From: Antedon mediterranea
Taxonomy: Eukaryota; Echinodermata; Crinoidea; Comatulida; Antedonidae
Direction of reading: 5' to 3'
Assembly (NCBI RefSeq): GCF_964355755.1
Contig: NC_092674.1
Coordinates: 19,177,001 to 19,241,000, forward strand
DNA: 64,000 bases
Part shown: piece by piece, positions 21,367 through 33,794 of the stretch
Position numbering within the stretch: position 1 is the first letter of the stretch
Layout of the letters: the number at the start of each line of letters is the position of its first letter
The notes under the pieces: generated by a model
The model's database searches: none
The model's input: the letters and a program-made list of their open reading frames with translations, nothing else
What the model was told of the DNA's origin: nothing
Program-made: the position numbers and the translations under genes

Positions 21367-24300
21367 TCACTTATTCCTTACAGTCTTTTTCCTAAGTCGA
21401 TTACCTTCACCAGTAAATGCTTCAAAATTATCAGTTTGATCCTGAAAAAAAAAAGGTAATAATTATTATTTATATTAAAAACCCCAATGTTACTACTGAT
21501 ACATAATAGCAATGAGCAATCAATAGGATTATTTAATGTTTGGGTAATTCAAGTGTGTTCAGACTCTTGTTATCCTTCAACTTACTTCATTTTGATCAGG
21601 GTTAGTTGTTGGTTTAGCTGTTCTTATAAATGTAATTGTTCCTTGTTTGTAATCATAGTTCGGAATTCCACTGTAACATAATTATTCACATATTAATATT
21701 TTTTTCTTCTAAAAACTGTTATATTGAACCACATTCACCAATTTGCTGATGTAGTCCTTACTGTATATTAGTTAATGCTCATATATTGGTGTGTGGTAAA
21801 TTGTTATAAACACTCGAGAGATAAACACTAAACTAAGTCAAATGATTTCCAACTATAAGGATCGCTTAAAATATCAGAGGTCTGACCCGAACATCATTAT
21901 TAACATAACTCACCAAGTTTTAAAATATTCAAAAAATAGAAGGGAATAAAGCTAGATTGAACAGGAAGATTGTATAGTAGTACTTTCTATAGGCTTGTAT
22001 TGTATACTGTGTATACATGCAAAATCTTATTACATATTCTTATTATATTTGTAGAGAGCAATACATAATTACCGTTTGTAGATGCGTGGCTGTAAAGAAA
22101 CTGGTTTTGAGTCTAAATTTTTAGTCTTGCCATCCAGTCTGTTACCAGATCCTTGAAATGCCATGAATTTACTCTCATCAATATAGTCGGTATCATCAAC
22201 TTGCATACTCTGTGTAGATATCAAAAAAGAAAAAATCGAAACATTTACAGAAAATGAATACTATTATACAAAATATCTGGCAAAAACATATCTTGAATGA
22301 AAATATTGATTATACACTTATGGAAACAGATCAATTTAAGACAAGTATAATATACAAAATTAAAATTAAAATTGTTAGGAATGGCCTTTAACAAATCACA
22401 CCTTACCTCCGGTTCTGGATCCTGTGGTTTTACTCGCTGTGGTTCAACATAGCCTACTGGTGCTGTAAAATCAACCTATGAAAAAAAAAGTTTACAAGCT
22501 GTGAGCCAAATCAGAAGATTTTTAGATATTTAAATGTTCAATAAATGTTAACATTATTCGTTTGTATTGCCTATCATGTGTGTGCTGGACAAAACATGTC
22601 TATAGGATTCTAGTCTAGTAATGTTTCTAGTGCAACCAGAAAATGATCTAAATAGCAATGGTCTCAATAGCAAAAGAGTTTCCCAAATTACTCTTAATTT
22701 TTTTCAGATAAAAATTATTTTACTGAAATATTGATGGTTGTACTTACACTCATATCACATTCTATAATAGACACTGCATCGGCTGGCTTTGTTTCCAAAA
22801 CTTTTAATTCATATATCTTATCATTGTATTTAATTGCAATCATATCTCCTCTTGTTAAACAAGCAAAACCTCGGAGTATATTTTCGAGTCTTTAAATGGG
22901 TTAAAGAAGTACAAAAATCAAGCTTTATGTATGTACATTTAAAAAAAAAAAAAAACAAATCAAACTAACTGTTTAATAACTACATTTTTGTTTGAAAAAA
23001 TTAAAATTAAAGCGATTACATAAACATTAGCAAAGCAAAAGGATACACTGCTTTTGGATTTGAAATATCTAAGAAATCAACCGACTGTGGTTGAAATTTG
23101 GAAAATGTTGCCACTGACAAAGATGTACTTTCCAACTGAAGTAAGTCTCCTTCTTGAAGTAGCAAGTTTTGCATCATCTGGAAAAAATAAAAACGTACCA
23201 AAGTAGTGTCATAAAATTCAAACCCAATTTGCCATGAATTTATTTTCTTGTTTTAAAATTTTACTGCTTGACTTAATTGTGCATCTATATATTGTGTAAT
23301 ATAGTGTTTGGGTTGTTGAGGTACTAATGAAGGACTCTGACTCGCTTGACTGTCGTAACACATATATTATTTATTCAGTATAATACTTCAGTACAATATA
23401 CAACTATAAGTATACATAAGGAACGCGGAGGATCAATGATGCTGTCGGTGAGGTGTGAAGTGTGTTAGTCTGCTTCTGGAGAAGTGGCTGTATGGTGTGT
23501 CTGGGCCCTTCTGAAACTTGGGGGTATATTGGCTCAGTTCATTTGCATAATGTCATTACATCATCTGTGAGGGTAACGATTGGTCCTAAGTTGATCCAGG
23601 GGTGTTTAAGTGGGAGTGATTAACGGTGTCATAAGGTATTTCTGTGATGGATGACACTGTCAAATCTGTACTTAAATAGTGTCAATCACTCCTGGTTTTA
23701 ACGATGGGAAAGTCACAAAATTAAGCTAAGTGTTTTCTTTAGGGATTCTATTATAAACTAAATGGTCATTAAAACATCTGGACAAACTCTCCTTCGGACT
23801 TTCTGGGTCAAGTTTGTGAACCTATTTAAATTCCGATACAAAGGTCAATTTCTTAAATATAAAAGTATATCTTTATATCACATCCCTCTGTTTCCCTTTT
23901 TTTTTTTAATCTATTTAACATATAAAAATGGTTATAATAGTGGCATGCAAAATTAAAGTTATATAAAAGAAAAAAACATTATTATACATATAAGCAAAAA
24001 TTGAGTTAGCCAAAACCATTGACTCTGAAGTGTAACCTTATCACTTTCACTCTCTCTCTTCTCTCTCTTAAAAAAATGAAATTAAAATTGAATTTGGTAT
24101 AAAAATTCCGGAATTTATATAAAATTTGAGGTTTGTCAGTTGGTCTGCTGGACGGATGTCGCAAAGGAATAATAAAACTCTTTTCAAGGAATCTAAAGTA
24201 AATGGCATCGTTTTGGTAATATGGAGAATTACGTTTTGTTCGCTTTGGTAAAGGATTATCTTCTTTATAAGGGCACATTCTGTGGACAGGGGCGTCATTT

Positions 24301-27300
24301 GAATTTTGTGTTTTAAGCATAACTGTGTAACGTCAAGCTTTTCGGATTCCATTTTAGGGGGAAATTTGGAATTGACTAAAATTAAGATAAATAAAATTAA
24401 AATTTATTTAAAATAAACAATATTAAACTAAATAAACGATATAAAACTCAAACAATAAAATTTCAAGTTCAACTATTATAACAATCTCACAAAAGTAAAT
24501 TAACTTATAATTCGACAGTAAATACTGTATATTTGATACGCTCGTGCGACTTATTTATAGTCTGCCCATCCGGTTGTTTATATATATAGCTCGTAATTGG
24601 CTCTACTCCTCCCTCGAGCGTTAATCAAACGTCAATTGGTCAAATTTAAAGAACTTAAAGAATATGTACAATGAATATATATCAAATAGCGCGACAACTT
24701 ATCGCGTTCTAATGGCCTTCAAATATAAATCAATCAAATCGAAACATAAAACTCAAGAAACTGTGGCTGATTAGCCTAGAATCAAAATATCAAACTCAAT
24801 CACTTAAAACTTTAAAGAAACAAATGTGTGTGTCCCGTTGACACAAACTTATCCACAATATATCGTTATCGTCACAACTTTATCGATTTAAGCATTTATA
24901 TTTACAGGTAATTACGATTTCAATCGGTCGGCAAATTCGACTTTTGTACTCAATGTTAAAAAAATTACAATTAAAAGTACTAAGAAAATCTCCTGTTTTT
25001 GTATATCAATTAATTAATGCTTGAGATTAACGACTCAAAGGTTAAACAAAATATTTGTTACAAAATGATTGTCGTTCTTTTTAATATCTCAATATATCGA
25101 TCATTCAAAATTCAAAATTAATCATTATCAAAAAGCTCGTTACAAAATCAATACTTAATCATAATTTCAATTCTCTTTTAACTGAAATCACATCATTACT
25201 AAACAAATCTCATCAAATACGTAGACTATGCTATCAATAATTTAGCAAATGTCGTAATTTAAAAATAATCTTGCAAAAAAAATTTAAATCAGTAATTCGT
25301 TGCATTATACAAACGTTTTATGAATCGTTTTGGCGATCCACTTATCGGTATCTGTTTATCATTAATGATCTCTTTAATTAATTTATCTGTATCGTTATAT
25401 CTGTCAATATTCCACCAAAATTTGCGATCATTAGATTCTTGTTTTTTGTTTTATCGGTGTTACGTTTGGCTGAAGTCGGTTTAGAATATGAAACTAAAAC
25501 TTGGAAATGTCCTGCTTTAAATCTACCTCGGTTTAATGTCATACTTGAATCATTAGGTGCTGTCATAATTAAATTAGTTTGTTCCTTTATTTGTTCTTCT
25601 TTCATTTGGAATGGGGCTGCTAATCCCATGTTATTCTCTACACAGTCAATGTAAGGTTGCACGTTAAGGGGTTCAAATTTAGTTGGATGTGTAAGGGTAT
25701 CTGATTGCAATTGGGTTGGTGTCCTATCATGTTCGTTGACAAATTAAACATTGTTTTCGTCATTTACTACGTTAACGGTGTTCTGAATTTTCTCATTATT
25801 ATCGGTGGGTTTATTCAACAATTATTTTAACAATTTAAAAAACAGTTTTAGTGTGTATATATGTAAACTCTCACTTTTTCAATCAAGGTTACAAATCAAA
25901 ATCAAAATGGTTTCGACTTACCCCAAATGCTTCGGATCCAATTAAAATGAATTAAAAGAATGCAAAAGTGTTCAAAAATGTTTAAATGTTCAAACAACGA
26001 ATTAAAAAAAAATGCGAAAGGTGTTCATCAATGTTCAAAAAAGTAAATGTTAAAGAAAAAAACGATAAAAAAAACGGCGTGAAGTTGAAAGTCTCTAAAC
26101 GAAACAGTTCTTGTCCGCTTGCTTCTGTTTTGATTCTTCTTGGGTCTTCCTCGATTATCTTCTTTGTCTTTATCCAATGGTTATAATTTCATAAAATTTC
26201 TGCTTGTCTCGATTTCATTCAAATATAATTTCAGCTTGTCTTTTGTGTCTTCCTCGATTATCTTTTTTGTCTTCATCCAATGGTAATAATTTGATCAAAT
26301 TTCTGCTTGTCTCGATCTCATTCAAATATAATTTCAGCTTGTCTTTTGAGTCAAAGTAAATTTCTCTCCTTTCAAACAAATGTGGTTATTTTTGTCTTCG
26401 TCTTCGTGTCTTGTTAAGTGTTTATTTCTTGTTTTCTCACTCCGTTCCTTATGAAATTTGGGTCTTCCACCATGTAATATAACGTTTGGGTTGTTGAGGT
26501 ACTAATGAAGGACTCTGACTCGCTTGACTGTCGTAACACATATATTATTTATTCAGTATAATACTTCAGTACAATATACAACTATAAGTATACATAAGGA
26601 ACGCGGAGGATCAATGATGCTGTCGGTGAGGTGTGAAGTGTGTTAGTCTGCTTCTGGAGAAGTGGCTGTATGGTGTGTCTGGGCCCTTCTGAAACTTGGG
26701 GGTATATTGGCTCAGTTCATTTGCATAATGTCATTACATCATCTGTGAGGGTAACGATTGGTCCTAAGTTGATCCAGGGGTGTTTAAGTGGGAGTGATTA
26801 ACGGTGTCATAAGGTATTTCTGTGATGGATGACACTGTCAAATCTGTACTTAAATAGTGTCAATCACTCCTGGTTTTAACGATGGGAAAGTCACAAAATT
26901 AAGCTAAGTGTTTTCTTTAGGGATTCTATTATAAACTAAATGGTCATTAAAACATCTGGACAAACTCTCCTTCGGACTTTCTGGGTCAAGTTTGTGAACC
27001 TATTTAAATTCCGATACAAAGGTCAATTTCTTAAATATAAAAGTATATCTTTATATCACAATTGTAACTATATATTAAATTTTGTAAACATTTTGTATGG
27101 GTTAAACCTCTTGTTACAAAAGTGTTCCTCCTCGTTTAAAGGAAAGTAACCAACAAATATTATTATTATAATATTATCTATGCTAGTAACTACAACAGCC
27201 TGTGGTTTTTTATGGTGTATGAACTGTTAACGTTAAATACAGGCTGAGTAAATATACATGTTTTAGCCAAGTCATATTAATAAGGGGATATGTGTTATTA

Positions 27301-30300
27301 GCAACTAATATCTTAACTTTCTGCAATAAAAAATCCTTAAGACAAGACAGATAATGTCATATTGATTAATTAAAAAAAAATCAATTAAAAAATAGCCAAG
27401 GATGAGACTTGATTTATTAGTTAGTTAGTTATTTTAATATTAAATTCACATAATTTTTCTGGTGTGCTGAAGAACACCAGTTGGTATGTTTACAGTACTT
27501 ACCCAGTAAGGTAAATAAACTTTTCCTTCATCAGCAACAAATTCTAAGACACCACAATGTGTTTCACGATGTTCTTTTACATTTGTTAACTTGAACAACA
27601 TTGGGTACATTATGTTCATACGAGCTGTTGACAGAATATGTTATGTTGATGAATAACAACATTGGGTACATTATGTTCAAACGAGCTGTTGACAGAATAT
27701 GTTATGTTGATGAATAACAACATTGGGTACATTATGTTCATACGAGCTGTTGACAGAATATGTTATGTTGATGAATAACAACATTGGGTACATTATGTTC
27801 ATACGAGCTGTTGACAGAATATGTTATGTTGATGAATAACAACATTGTGTTACATTATGTTCTGTTGATAACAATTCATTATTGTCACATTTGCCATTAA
27901 TTATTTAAACATTTAATACATTAACGGCAATTCGATTTTTAAAATTTTAAACACAAAACATATTATACAGATATTGCCTGCTTAGAGGTAAAATATAAGA
28001 TTTGACATCTCAGAGGGAATGATATTTTCTCAAGGGAATATATATTTCCCGAAGCACCAGCTGAGGGAAATTTAATTTTCGAGAGCATAATATCATTTCC
28101 TTAGGGGTATCAAACCTTATATTTTACCAATATAAAAGGCGATATCTGTTATATTACATAGCCAACAACAAGTAGAATATCTACTGGATTTTAAATTAAC
28201 AGAAGAATTATCATCAATAAGCATATTAATAGTAATAATATTACCAGGTCGGAAAAATAAATAATAATTCATCTTCTTCGAGCCGAATCACCCGATATTT
28301 AGCGCGCCGCACATACCAGGTTACTACCGTCAGTATTGACCAATCACAAACAGTTTTTTGTCTCTCTATAGAAAAGTTTAGTTGAATTATTTCTTCAAGC
28401 AAGTTATGTGCCGCAGCATGTAAAATGTAGTATCGTGATGATGTGGACTAATCTTCGCGAGTTCAAGTCCCAGTAGATGACTTTTATTTATTTATCGCCA
28501 AACGTGAGTGTTGCCACAAGCAAATTACACAGTTAATATCAAACTCTTCGACAATTTACTGGATTTTATATGTTTAATGACAGGGAAACAATAATCGCGT
28601 GAAAATTACACGAGTAAAAATATACGATTTATGATCCTCGCAGCAGTAGTCATGTGATGCAGTTTCAACCAATCACGTTCACGTATTTACATAGGCTATG
28701 TAATATAAAAAATATTTAATGTACAGTAGTACATATAAAAGAACAGGGCTGATGCTTATTATTATATAAGTACTGTATAATGCTAAATAATTTAATAAAT
28801 GCAATATAAAGTGCATACTTTGTGACTGATTTCACTTTGTGGAAAAAAGAAAATACAGTACTTACTTAATGTATCTAATGCAGAAGGTGGCATAATGACT
28901 AAAATGAGAGAACAAATAATAAATTAAATAGATCAGAAAATAAAAATTTTATTGATTTTATGAAAAGGCTGAAAACATTTAAAAGATTTGACCTTAGCTT
29001 CAATCTTCAGATTGGTGGCTAATTTACCTAATTGCTTACAAATTCTCGGTTCAAATCCTGGATTTTGACAGCAGAATTTTTTTCATGGCCAGAATAGTGC
29101 AGCTGCAAAAGAAAGGCTTATGGGAGTCTAAAACTAAGCAACTGTCTTGGAGAATTTGATTTGTTGACACAGTAATTTGAGTTTTCTGTCAATATAAAGC
29201 CACCATTACGGTAGTTAGGATGAAATGGAACTACCCCAACAATTTAATCAATTCTATTAAATGAAGAATGCTTTGATTTTTTTGTTTGTATGACTTACTT
29301 TTTCCACCTCTTTCAACATCCTGACGGCAATTCCCTTGTAACATTGACACTGAGAAGCATCGGTATTGTGTCTTGTAACTCCTCTGGACATTATCAAATG
29401 AAAACCCAAACTAGGCAATACAAATATAAAACAAAATTAACACTGTAATAACTTGAGGAAATATCTATTTTAAGACTAAATATTCAGAAGAACTTGATTC
29501 AATGTTCGATCTTTATTGCAAGGATTGTCATCAGGAATTGATTTGAGAAAAGCACTTTCTGATGATCCAATAAAGATCGAAATGTTGAATCATGACTTCT
29601 TTCTCCTTATATAAATTTCATTGGTGGTACTAAATTTAAACAGACAGTCAAACAATCTAAAGTATAAAGACACTTCACCTACCTTTTTAAAAATCTAATT
29701 TAACTACATTTTATGTAAAAATAAATACTTTGTAGACCTATTGCGATAATTGTTATTGTCTTAGGTTACAAATGTGAAAAATAAGTTGATTCTAATATTT
29801 TAATTGGCCTGCTATAAATATTAGAATGCATCGCGCACAGATATATATTTTCATATTGCTTATGTGATGCACCCGATGTTTTGAACAAAGAATGAAGTTG
29901 TTGAACCAAGCATGTCAATATAAACACACAGAATTAATCGGAAAGTGTCTAGATAATAATAATTTCTTCCCTTTTCCGTGAATCAACCCTCAAGAGGAAC
30001 CAAAGATACTTTGAGGCATACTGCAAAATTTACATTTTAAATCAAAATAGAAGGCGCTTTAATCAATGACGTCCATGGATTTATAGGGTTTGTAGTATTA
30101 TAAGATAGGAGCTTGGCAACAGTTATCCATCTTGCGCATGCGATCTCTGCTAAGACCATCTACGAGAGAACATTCGATGCGAGTCACTTAGGTAGTGAAT
30201 TGCCTTCTCTTTTTATCATAATAAACCTTAGAAAGTACATTCAAAGCAAGGAATGACCTGGTTTAATGTTTTTAAAGTACATTCAAAGCAAGGAATGACC

Positions 30301-30524
30301 TGGTTTAATGTTTTTAAAGTACATTCAAAGCAAGGAATGACCTGGTTTAATGTTTTTAAAGTACATTCAAAGCAAGGAATGACCTGGTTTAATGTTTTTA
30401 AAGTACATTCAAAGCAAGGAATGACCTGGTTTAATGTTTTTAAAGTTATATGCATTATTTTTACAAAACATTAAAAATTGCAGGTAAAGTGTCTTATCAA
30501 TAGTTTAAACTTCTGCTTTACCAT
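21367..30524 (-). CDS. UFD1: UFD1, ubiquitin recognition factor of the p97-UFD1-NPL4 complex
   Basis: Ten minus-strand coding exons join in frame to 302 aa (human UFD1 is 307): 30,522-30,524 (ATG only), 29,299-29,410, 28,866-28,898, 27,503-27,624, 23,047-23,177, 22,748-22,889, 22,407-22,475, 22,073-22,209, 21,586-21,670, 21,367-21,441. All introns are GT-AG. The N-terminal double-psi barrel part (about 1-190) has [54 protein letters not shown] and [15 protein letters not shown]. The C-terminal part has two p97-binding SHP motifs, FQGSGNRL (about 222-229) and FTGEGNRL (about 287-294), and a basic tail. UFD1 binds ubiquitin chains and, with NPL4, delivers substrates to the p97 ATPase in cytosol, ER and nucleus. 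The start codon lies at the very end of its exon, whose acceptor at 30,562 implies a non-coding exon further upstream. One intron holds an LTR retrotransposon. Confidence 0.96.
23291..23294 (+). repeat. LTR element target duplication, left (ATTG)
   Basis: ATTG before the left LTR equals ATTG at 27,061-27,064 after the right LTR. Confidence 0.7.
23295..23882 (-). repeat. 3' LTR of the UFD1-intron retrotransposon
   Basis: Nearly identical to 26,474-27,060. On the minus strand it starts TGTGATATAAAG and ends TATATTACA. An AATAAA-type signal (CTGAATAAATAATATATG) near its end suits an R region. Directly upstream of it (minus strand; plus 23,883-23,907) is a polypurine tract, a run of A then GGGAAACAGAGGGA. 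Confidence 0.9.
25378..25710 (-). CDS. Unrecognised 110-aa frame inside the LTR element
   Basis: Sense-strand frame of the retrotransposon, starting [17 protein letters not shown] and ending in a basic, K-rich part. No zinc knuckle, no protease or RT motif. It could be a remnant of gag or chance. Listed because it is the longest sense frame in the interior of an otherwise young-looking element. Confidence 0.3.
   Translation of the reverse strand: MQSDTLTHPTKFEPLNVQPYIDCVENNMGLAAPFQMKEEQIKEQTNLIMTAPNDSSMTLNRGRFKAGHFQVLVSYSKPTSAKRNTDKTKNKNLMIANFGGILTDITIQIN
26474..27060 (-). repeat. 5' LTR of the UFD1-intron retrotransposon
   Basis: Near-identical partner of 23,295-23,882. The visible differences are two adjacent bases near the outer end (TATAGTG against TATAACG on the plus strand). 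Short identical open frames at 23,762 and 26,940 are LTR sequence and not genes. Confidence 0.9.
27585..27850 (-). repeat. 61-bp tandem repeat that copies a UFD1 splice acceptor
   Basis: Four near-perfect 61-bp units plus a partial one. The unit closest to the exon contains the real acceptor and the first 30 or so bases of the exon 27,503-27,624 (plus strand TGGGTACATTATGTTCATACGAG, then CTGTTGACAG). Each further unit repeats the acceptor and exon start. Use of an outer acceptor would add 61 bases and shift the frame. Confidence 0.9.
27967..28149. mobile_element. MITE-like inverted repeat in a UFD1 intron
   Basis: ACAGATATTGCC...GGTAAAATATAAG at the left is mirrored by CTTATATTTTACC...GGCGATATCTGT at the right, and the GGGAAATGATATT core is mirrored as well. 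No coding sequence. Confidence 0.65.
30233..30446 (+). repeat. 42-bp tandem repeat, five copies
   Basis: Five perfect or near-perfect units (AAAGTACATTCAAAGCAAGG, then AATGACCTGGTTTAATGTTTTT). The unit is a multiple of three and free of stops in one frame on each strand, so both strands show an open frame of repeated 14-aa units. It lies in the first coding intron of UFD1, about 75 bases past its donor. No sign of translation. Confidence 0.9.
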
Positions 30525-30561
30525 TCTGGTGGTTAAGTGTTTCTACTTCTCTTGATTGATT
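30522..30561 (-). other. UFD1: UFD1 first coding exon, ending exactly in ATG
   Basis: On the minus strand: acceptor TATTTTACAG at 30,562, 37 bases of leader, ATG, and donor GTAAAG. Joining this ATG to the next exon (TTTGGGTTTTCA) gives MFGFSFDN, which fits the start of UFD1 proteins (MFSFN in human). The acceptor means a non-coding exon should exist upstream. Confidence 0.75.
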
Positions 30562-30727
30562 CTGTAAAATATAAATAAAAGAAAGTGGTTATTTAACTGG
30601 CAGAGAGTTGGACCATGGACCTATATCCATGGTTGGACAATGTTACAAAGATAATTTATACGGTTAACTTAATAAAGTTATAAAGGTTATTAAACTAGAC
30701 GACAGTTGGATACGATATAACACGGTC

Positions 30728-32430
30728 GAACAATTTCCTATCACTCTCCATCACCAAGTCATACATATTTAGGAGTAGAGGAACAATTTCCTATCACTCT
30801 CCATCACCAAGTCATACATATTTAGGAGTAGAGGAACAATTTCCTATCACTCTCCATCACCAAGTCATACATATTTAGGAGTAGAGGAACAATTTCCTAT
30901 CACTCTCCATCACCAAGTCATACATATTTAGGAGTAGAGGAACAATTTCCTATCACTCTCCATCACCAAGTCATACATATTTAGGAGTAGAGGAACAATT
31001 TCCTATCACTCTCCATCACCAAGTCATACATATTTAGGAGTAGAGGAACAATTTCCTATCACTCTCCATCACCAAGTCATACATATTTAGGAGTAGAGGA
31101 ACAATTTCCTATCACTCTCCATCACCAAGTCATACATATTTAGGAGTAGAGGAACAATTTCCTATCACTCTCCATCACCAAGTCATACATATTTAGGAGT
31201 AGAGGAACAATTTCCTATCACTCTCCATCACCAAGTCATACATATTTAGGAGTAGAGGAACAATTTCCTATCACTCTCCATCACCAAGTCATACATATTT
31301 AGGAGTAGAGGAACAATTTCCTATCACTCTCCATCACCAAGTCATACATATTTAGGAGTAGAGGAACAATTTCCTATCACTCTCCATCACCAAGTCATAC
31401 ATATTTAGGAGTAGAGGAACAATTTCCTATCACTCTCCATCACCAAGTCATACATATTTAGGAGTAGAGGAACAATTTCCTATCACTCTCCATCACCAAG
31501 TCATACATATTTAGGAGTAGAGGAACAATTTCCTATCACTCTCCATCACCAAGTCATACATATTTAGGAGTAGAGGAACAATTTCCTATCACTCTCCATC
31601 ACCAAGTCATACATATTTAGGAGTAGAGGAACAATTTCCTATCACTCTCCATCACCAAGTCATACATATTTAGGAGTAGAGGAACAATTTCCTATCACTC
31701 TCCATCACCAAGTCATACATATTTAGGAGTAGAGGAACAATTTCCTATCACTCTCCATCACCAAGTCATACATATTTAGGAGTAGAGGAACAATTTCCTA
31801 TCACTCTCCATCACCAAGTCATACATATTTAGGAGTAGAGGAACAATTTCCTATCACTCTCCATCACCAAGTCATACATATTTAGGAGTAGAGGAACAAT
31901 TTCCTATCACTCTCCATCACCAAGTCATACATATTTAGGAGTAGAGGAACAATTTCCTATCACTCTCCATCACCAAGTCATACATATTTAGGAGTAGAGG
32001 AACAATTTCCTATCACTCTCCATCACCAAGTCATACCTATTTAGGAGTAGAGGAACAATTTCCTATCACTCTCCATCACCAAGTCATACATATTTAGGAG
32101 TAGAGGAACAATTTCCTATCACTCTCCATCACCAAGTCATACATATTTAGGAGTAGAGGAACAATTTCCTATCACTCTCCATCACCAAGTCATACATATT
32201 TAGGAGTAGAGGAACAATTTCCTATCACTCTCCATCACCAAGTCATACATATTTAGGAGTAGAGGAACAATTTCCTATCACTCTCCATCACCAAGTCATA
32301 CATATTTAGGAGTAGAGGAACAATTTCCTATCACTCTCCATCACCAAGTCATACATATTTAGGAGTAGAGGAACAATTTCCTATCACTCTCCATCACCAA
32401 GTCATACATATTTAGGAGTAGAGGAACAAT
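30728..32430 (+). repeat. 53-bp minisatellite, 32 copies
   Basis: Unit GAACAATTTCCTATCACTCT, then CCATCACCAAGTCATACATA, then TTTAGGAGTAGAG. There are 32 full units and a 7-base partial one. Almost every unit is identical; one substitution (TACCTATTT) is visible near 32,036. It lies just upstream of the UFD1 ATG exon. All six frames are interrupted. Confidence 0.97.
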
Positions 32431-33562
32431 GTCACCACAATTCTGATTAAAATTCAGTTAAAATGCTTACGCAGAACATACTTGTTCTCCATTCATATAC
32501 AAAGAAAGTAAATACCGATTCGATGGATGCAGCTGGATGGTAGTAAATGGGGCTATGGCGGTTTTTCTTTTTTTTTCGATATTTTTCTTTTAATTGGTCT
32601 CTAGTTGAGAGATTCTTTAGAGCTGTAGGTTATACTGTATTTTATAGGTTGACTATCTGTTTATATGTGTTGGCTAGATACATTTTCGCCGTTTCCCAAT
32701 TTAAAAACCAAATTTTTTTAAACTCTGTAATTGGTTCTGGCGATATATGTTACATACTGTAAGGGATGAATGTTTATTTAGGCCTAATTTATTTGTTTTC
32801 AATTTATTGTACAGGTTGCAATAAGTTTACTCTTTAAAAATTATTGTAAAAATGTACCCACAAGAGTACATTTCGTTTCAATTTGTTTATTTTTCCACTC
32901 ACTTATATATATAATTTGAACAAACGTGAGTATACATATATTAAATGTGGGTGGATGGAGGTCACAGTAAGTTCACTGAACTTTAAGTTGTGACCCCCGT
33001 AGTGATTTTAGTTACATACAACTTCTATATAATGTTCAATAAAACATTGATATGCAGTATAATGAATTACTGTTTTTTAACTTATGGTAGTGAATTAATA
33101 ATGTATGTAAATAAATAAAAAATTAAATATATGTACAAATTATGAAAAAACATAATAGTACATAAATTCTAACTAAAAGTTAGCTTAAAATATTTAAATA
33201 ATCCACTTTTAATTAAGTAATGTTTGTTTTATATTGGTCCATGTACCAAATAATAACATTTACAGTAGAACCGCTAAGTATAGTAACAATGCTACGGAGT
33301 AGACTAAAATATAAATATATAAAAGTGAAGGTACATAAAATAAAAAAATTAAATTATAGAGGTTAAGATAAACCAGGCAGTTATATAATATAATGATAAA
33401 AGGGATAATGATAACAATTAGAGTACAATATGAAATATAATTAAATATGGTATAATAACAAGTATAACGATACAATGTAGCGGAGATTATTGAATACCAG
33501 GGTGAAGGATTTAATGCCATGTATCACCACCAAATAAATAAGGATAAAAGATCGGCGAAAAA
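32431..33562. other. No recognisable gene
   Basis: AT-rich spacer between the minisatellite and a LINE tail. Open frames here are short and biased by T or A runs. It is part of the 9.4 kb between the UFD1 and CDC45 start codons. Confidence 0.4.
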
Positions 33563-33794
33563 TTATGTAGCATATTCTGACACCATTTTGTGTTTGAAAT
33601 TAGATTTAAAACTAGAAAAGGAAGATTTCTGTTGAGAGTGAAGTCCAAAGTTTGGGACCAAAATAATAAATAGAAGATCGTCGAGCCTTAACATTTAAAT
33701 TATCAAAGATATAATTGGTTACAGAGGTTCTGGTTTTATAGGAATCTAACTGTTTTGGCAGGCGTTTATCGCTTTGATGTTTAGTCCGTAACAC
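33563..33794 (-). pseudogene. LINE ORF C-terminal fragment
   Basis: Minus strand reads RLPKQLDSYKTRTS, then YYFGPKLWTSLSTEI, then, after a one-base shift, FKSNFKHKMVSEYAT and a stop. The GPKLWNSL-like box and a following FK..K stretch are typical of the very end of CR1/L2-type LINE proteins. Only this tail is present. Confidence 0.7.

Larger units (their letters stand above)
23295..27060 (-). mobile_element. LTR retrotransposon, 3.8 kb, non-autonomous
   Basis: Two near-identical LTRs of about 587 bp, a 4-bp ATTG target duplication, a polypurine tract next to the 3' LTR and a TGG-starting stretch (TGGTGGAAGACCC) directly after the 5' LTR as a candidate primer binding site place the element on the minus strand. 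The interior (about 2.6 kb) has no protease, RT or integrase motif. The only notable frames are 25,378-25,710 and two overlapping ones in 24,006-24,352, none recognised. Two tandem copies of a unit of about 103 bp lie at about 26,140-26,350. It lies in the same orientation as UFD1, in the intron between the exons at 27,503-27,624 and 23,047-23,177. The near-identity of the LTRs suggests a recent insertion, so it must have moved with proteins from another element. Confidence 0.9.

Noticed and set aside
23762-27149. Two identical 40-aa frame starts (23,762 and 26,940)
   Set aside because: They are the same place in the two LTRs of one retrotransposon.
28395-28490. Possible tRNA-like sequence (GCGAGTTCAAGTCCCAG)
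   Set aside because: A B-box-like word is present, but no convincing A box or acceptor stem; too weak to list as a feature.
30228-30474. Open frames of repeated 14-aa units on both strands
   Set aside because: They follow from a 42-bp repeat lacking stops. It lies in an intron and has no other coding sign.
30728-32430. CRISPR-like regular array
   Set aside because: Units are head-to-tail copies with no distinct spacers; this is a minisatellite in animal DNA.
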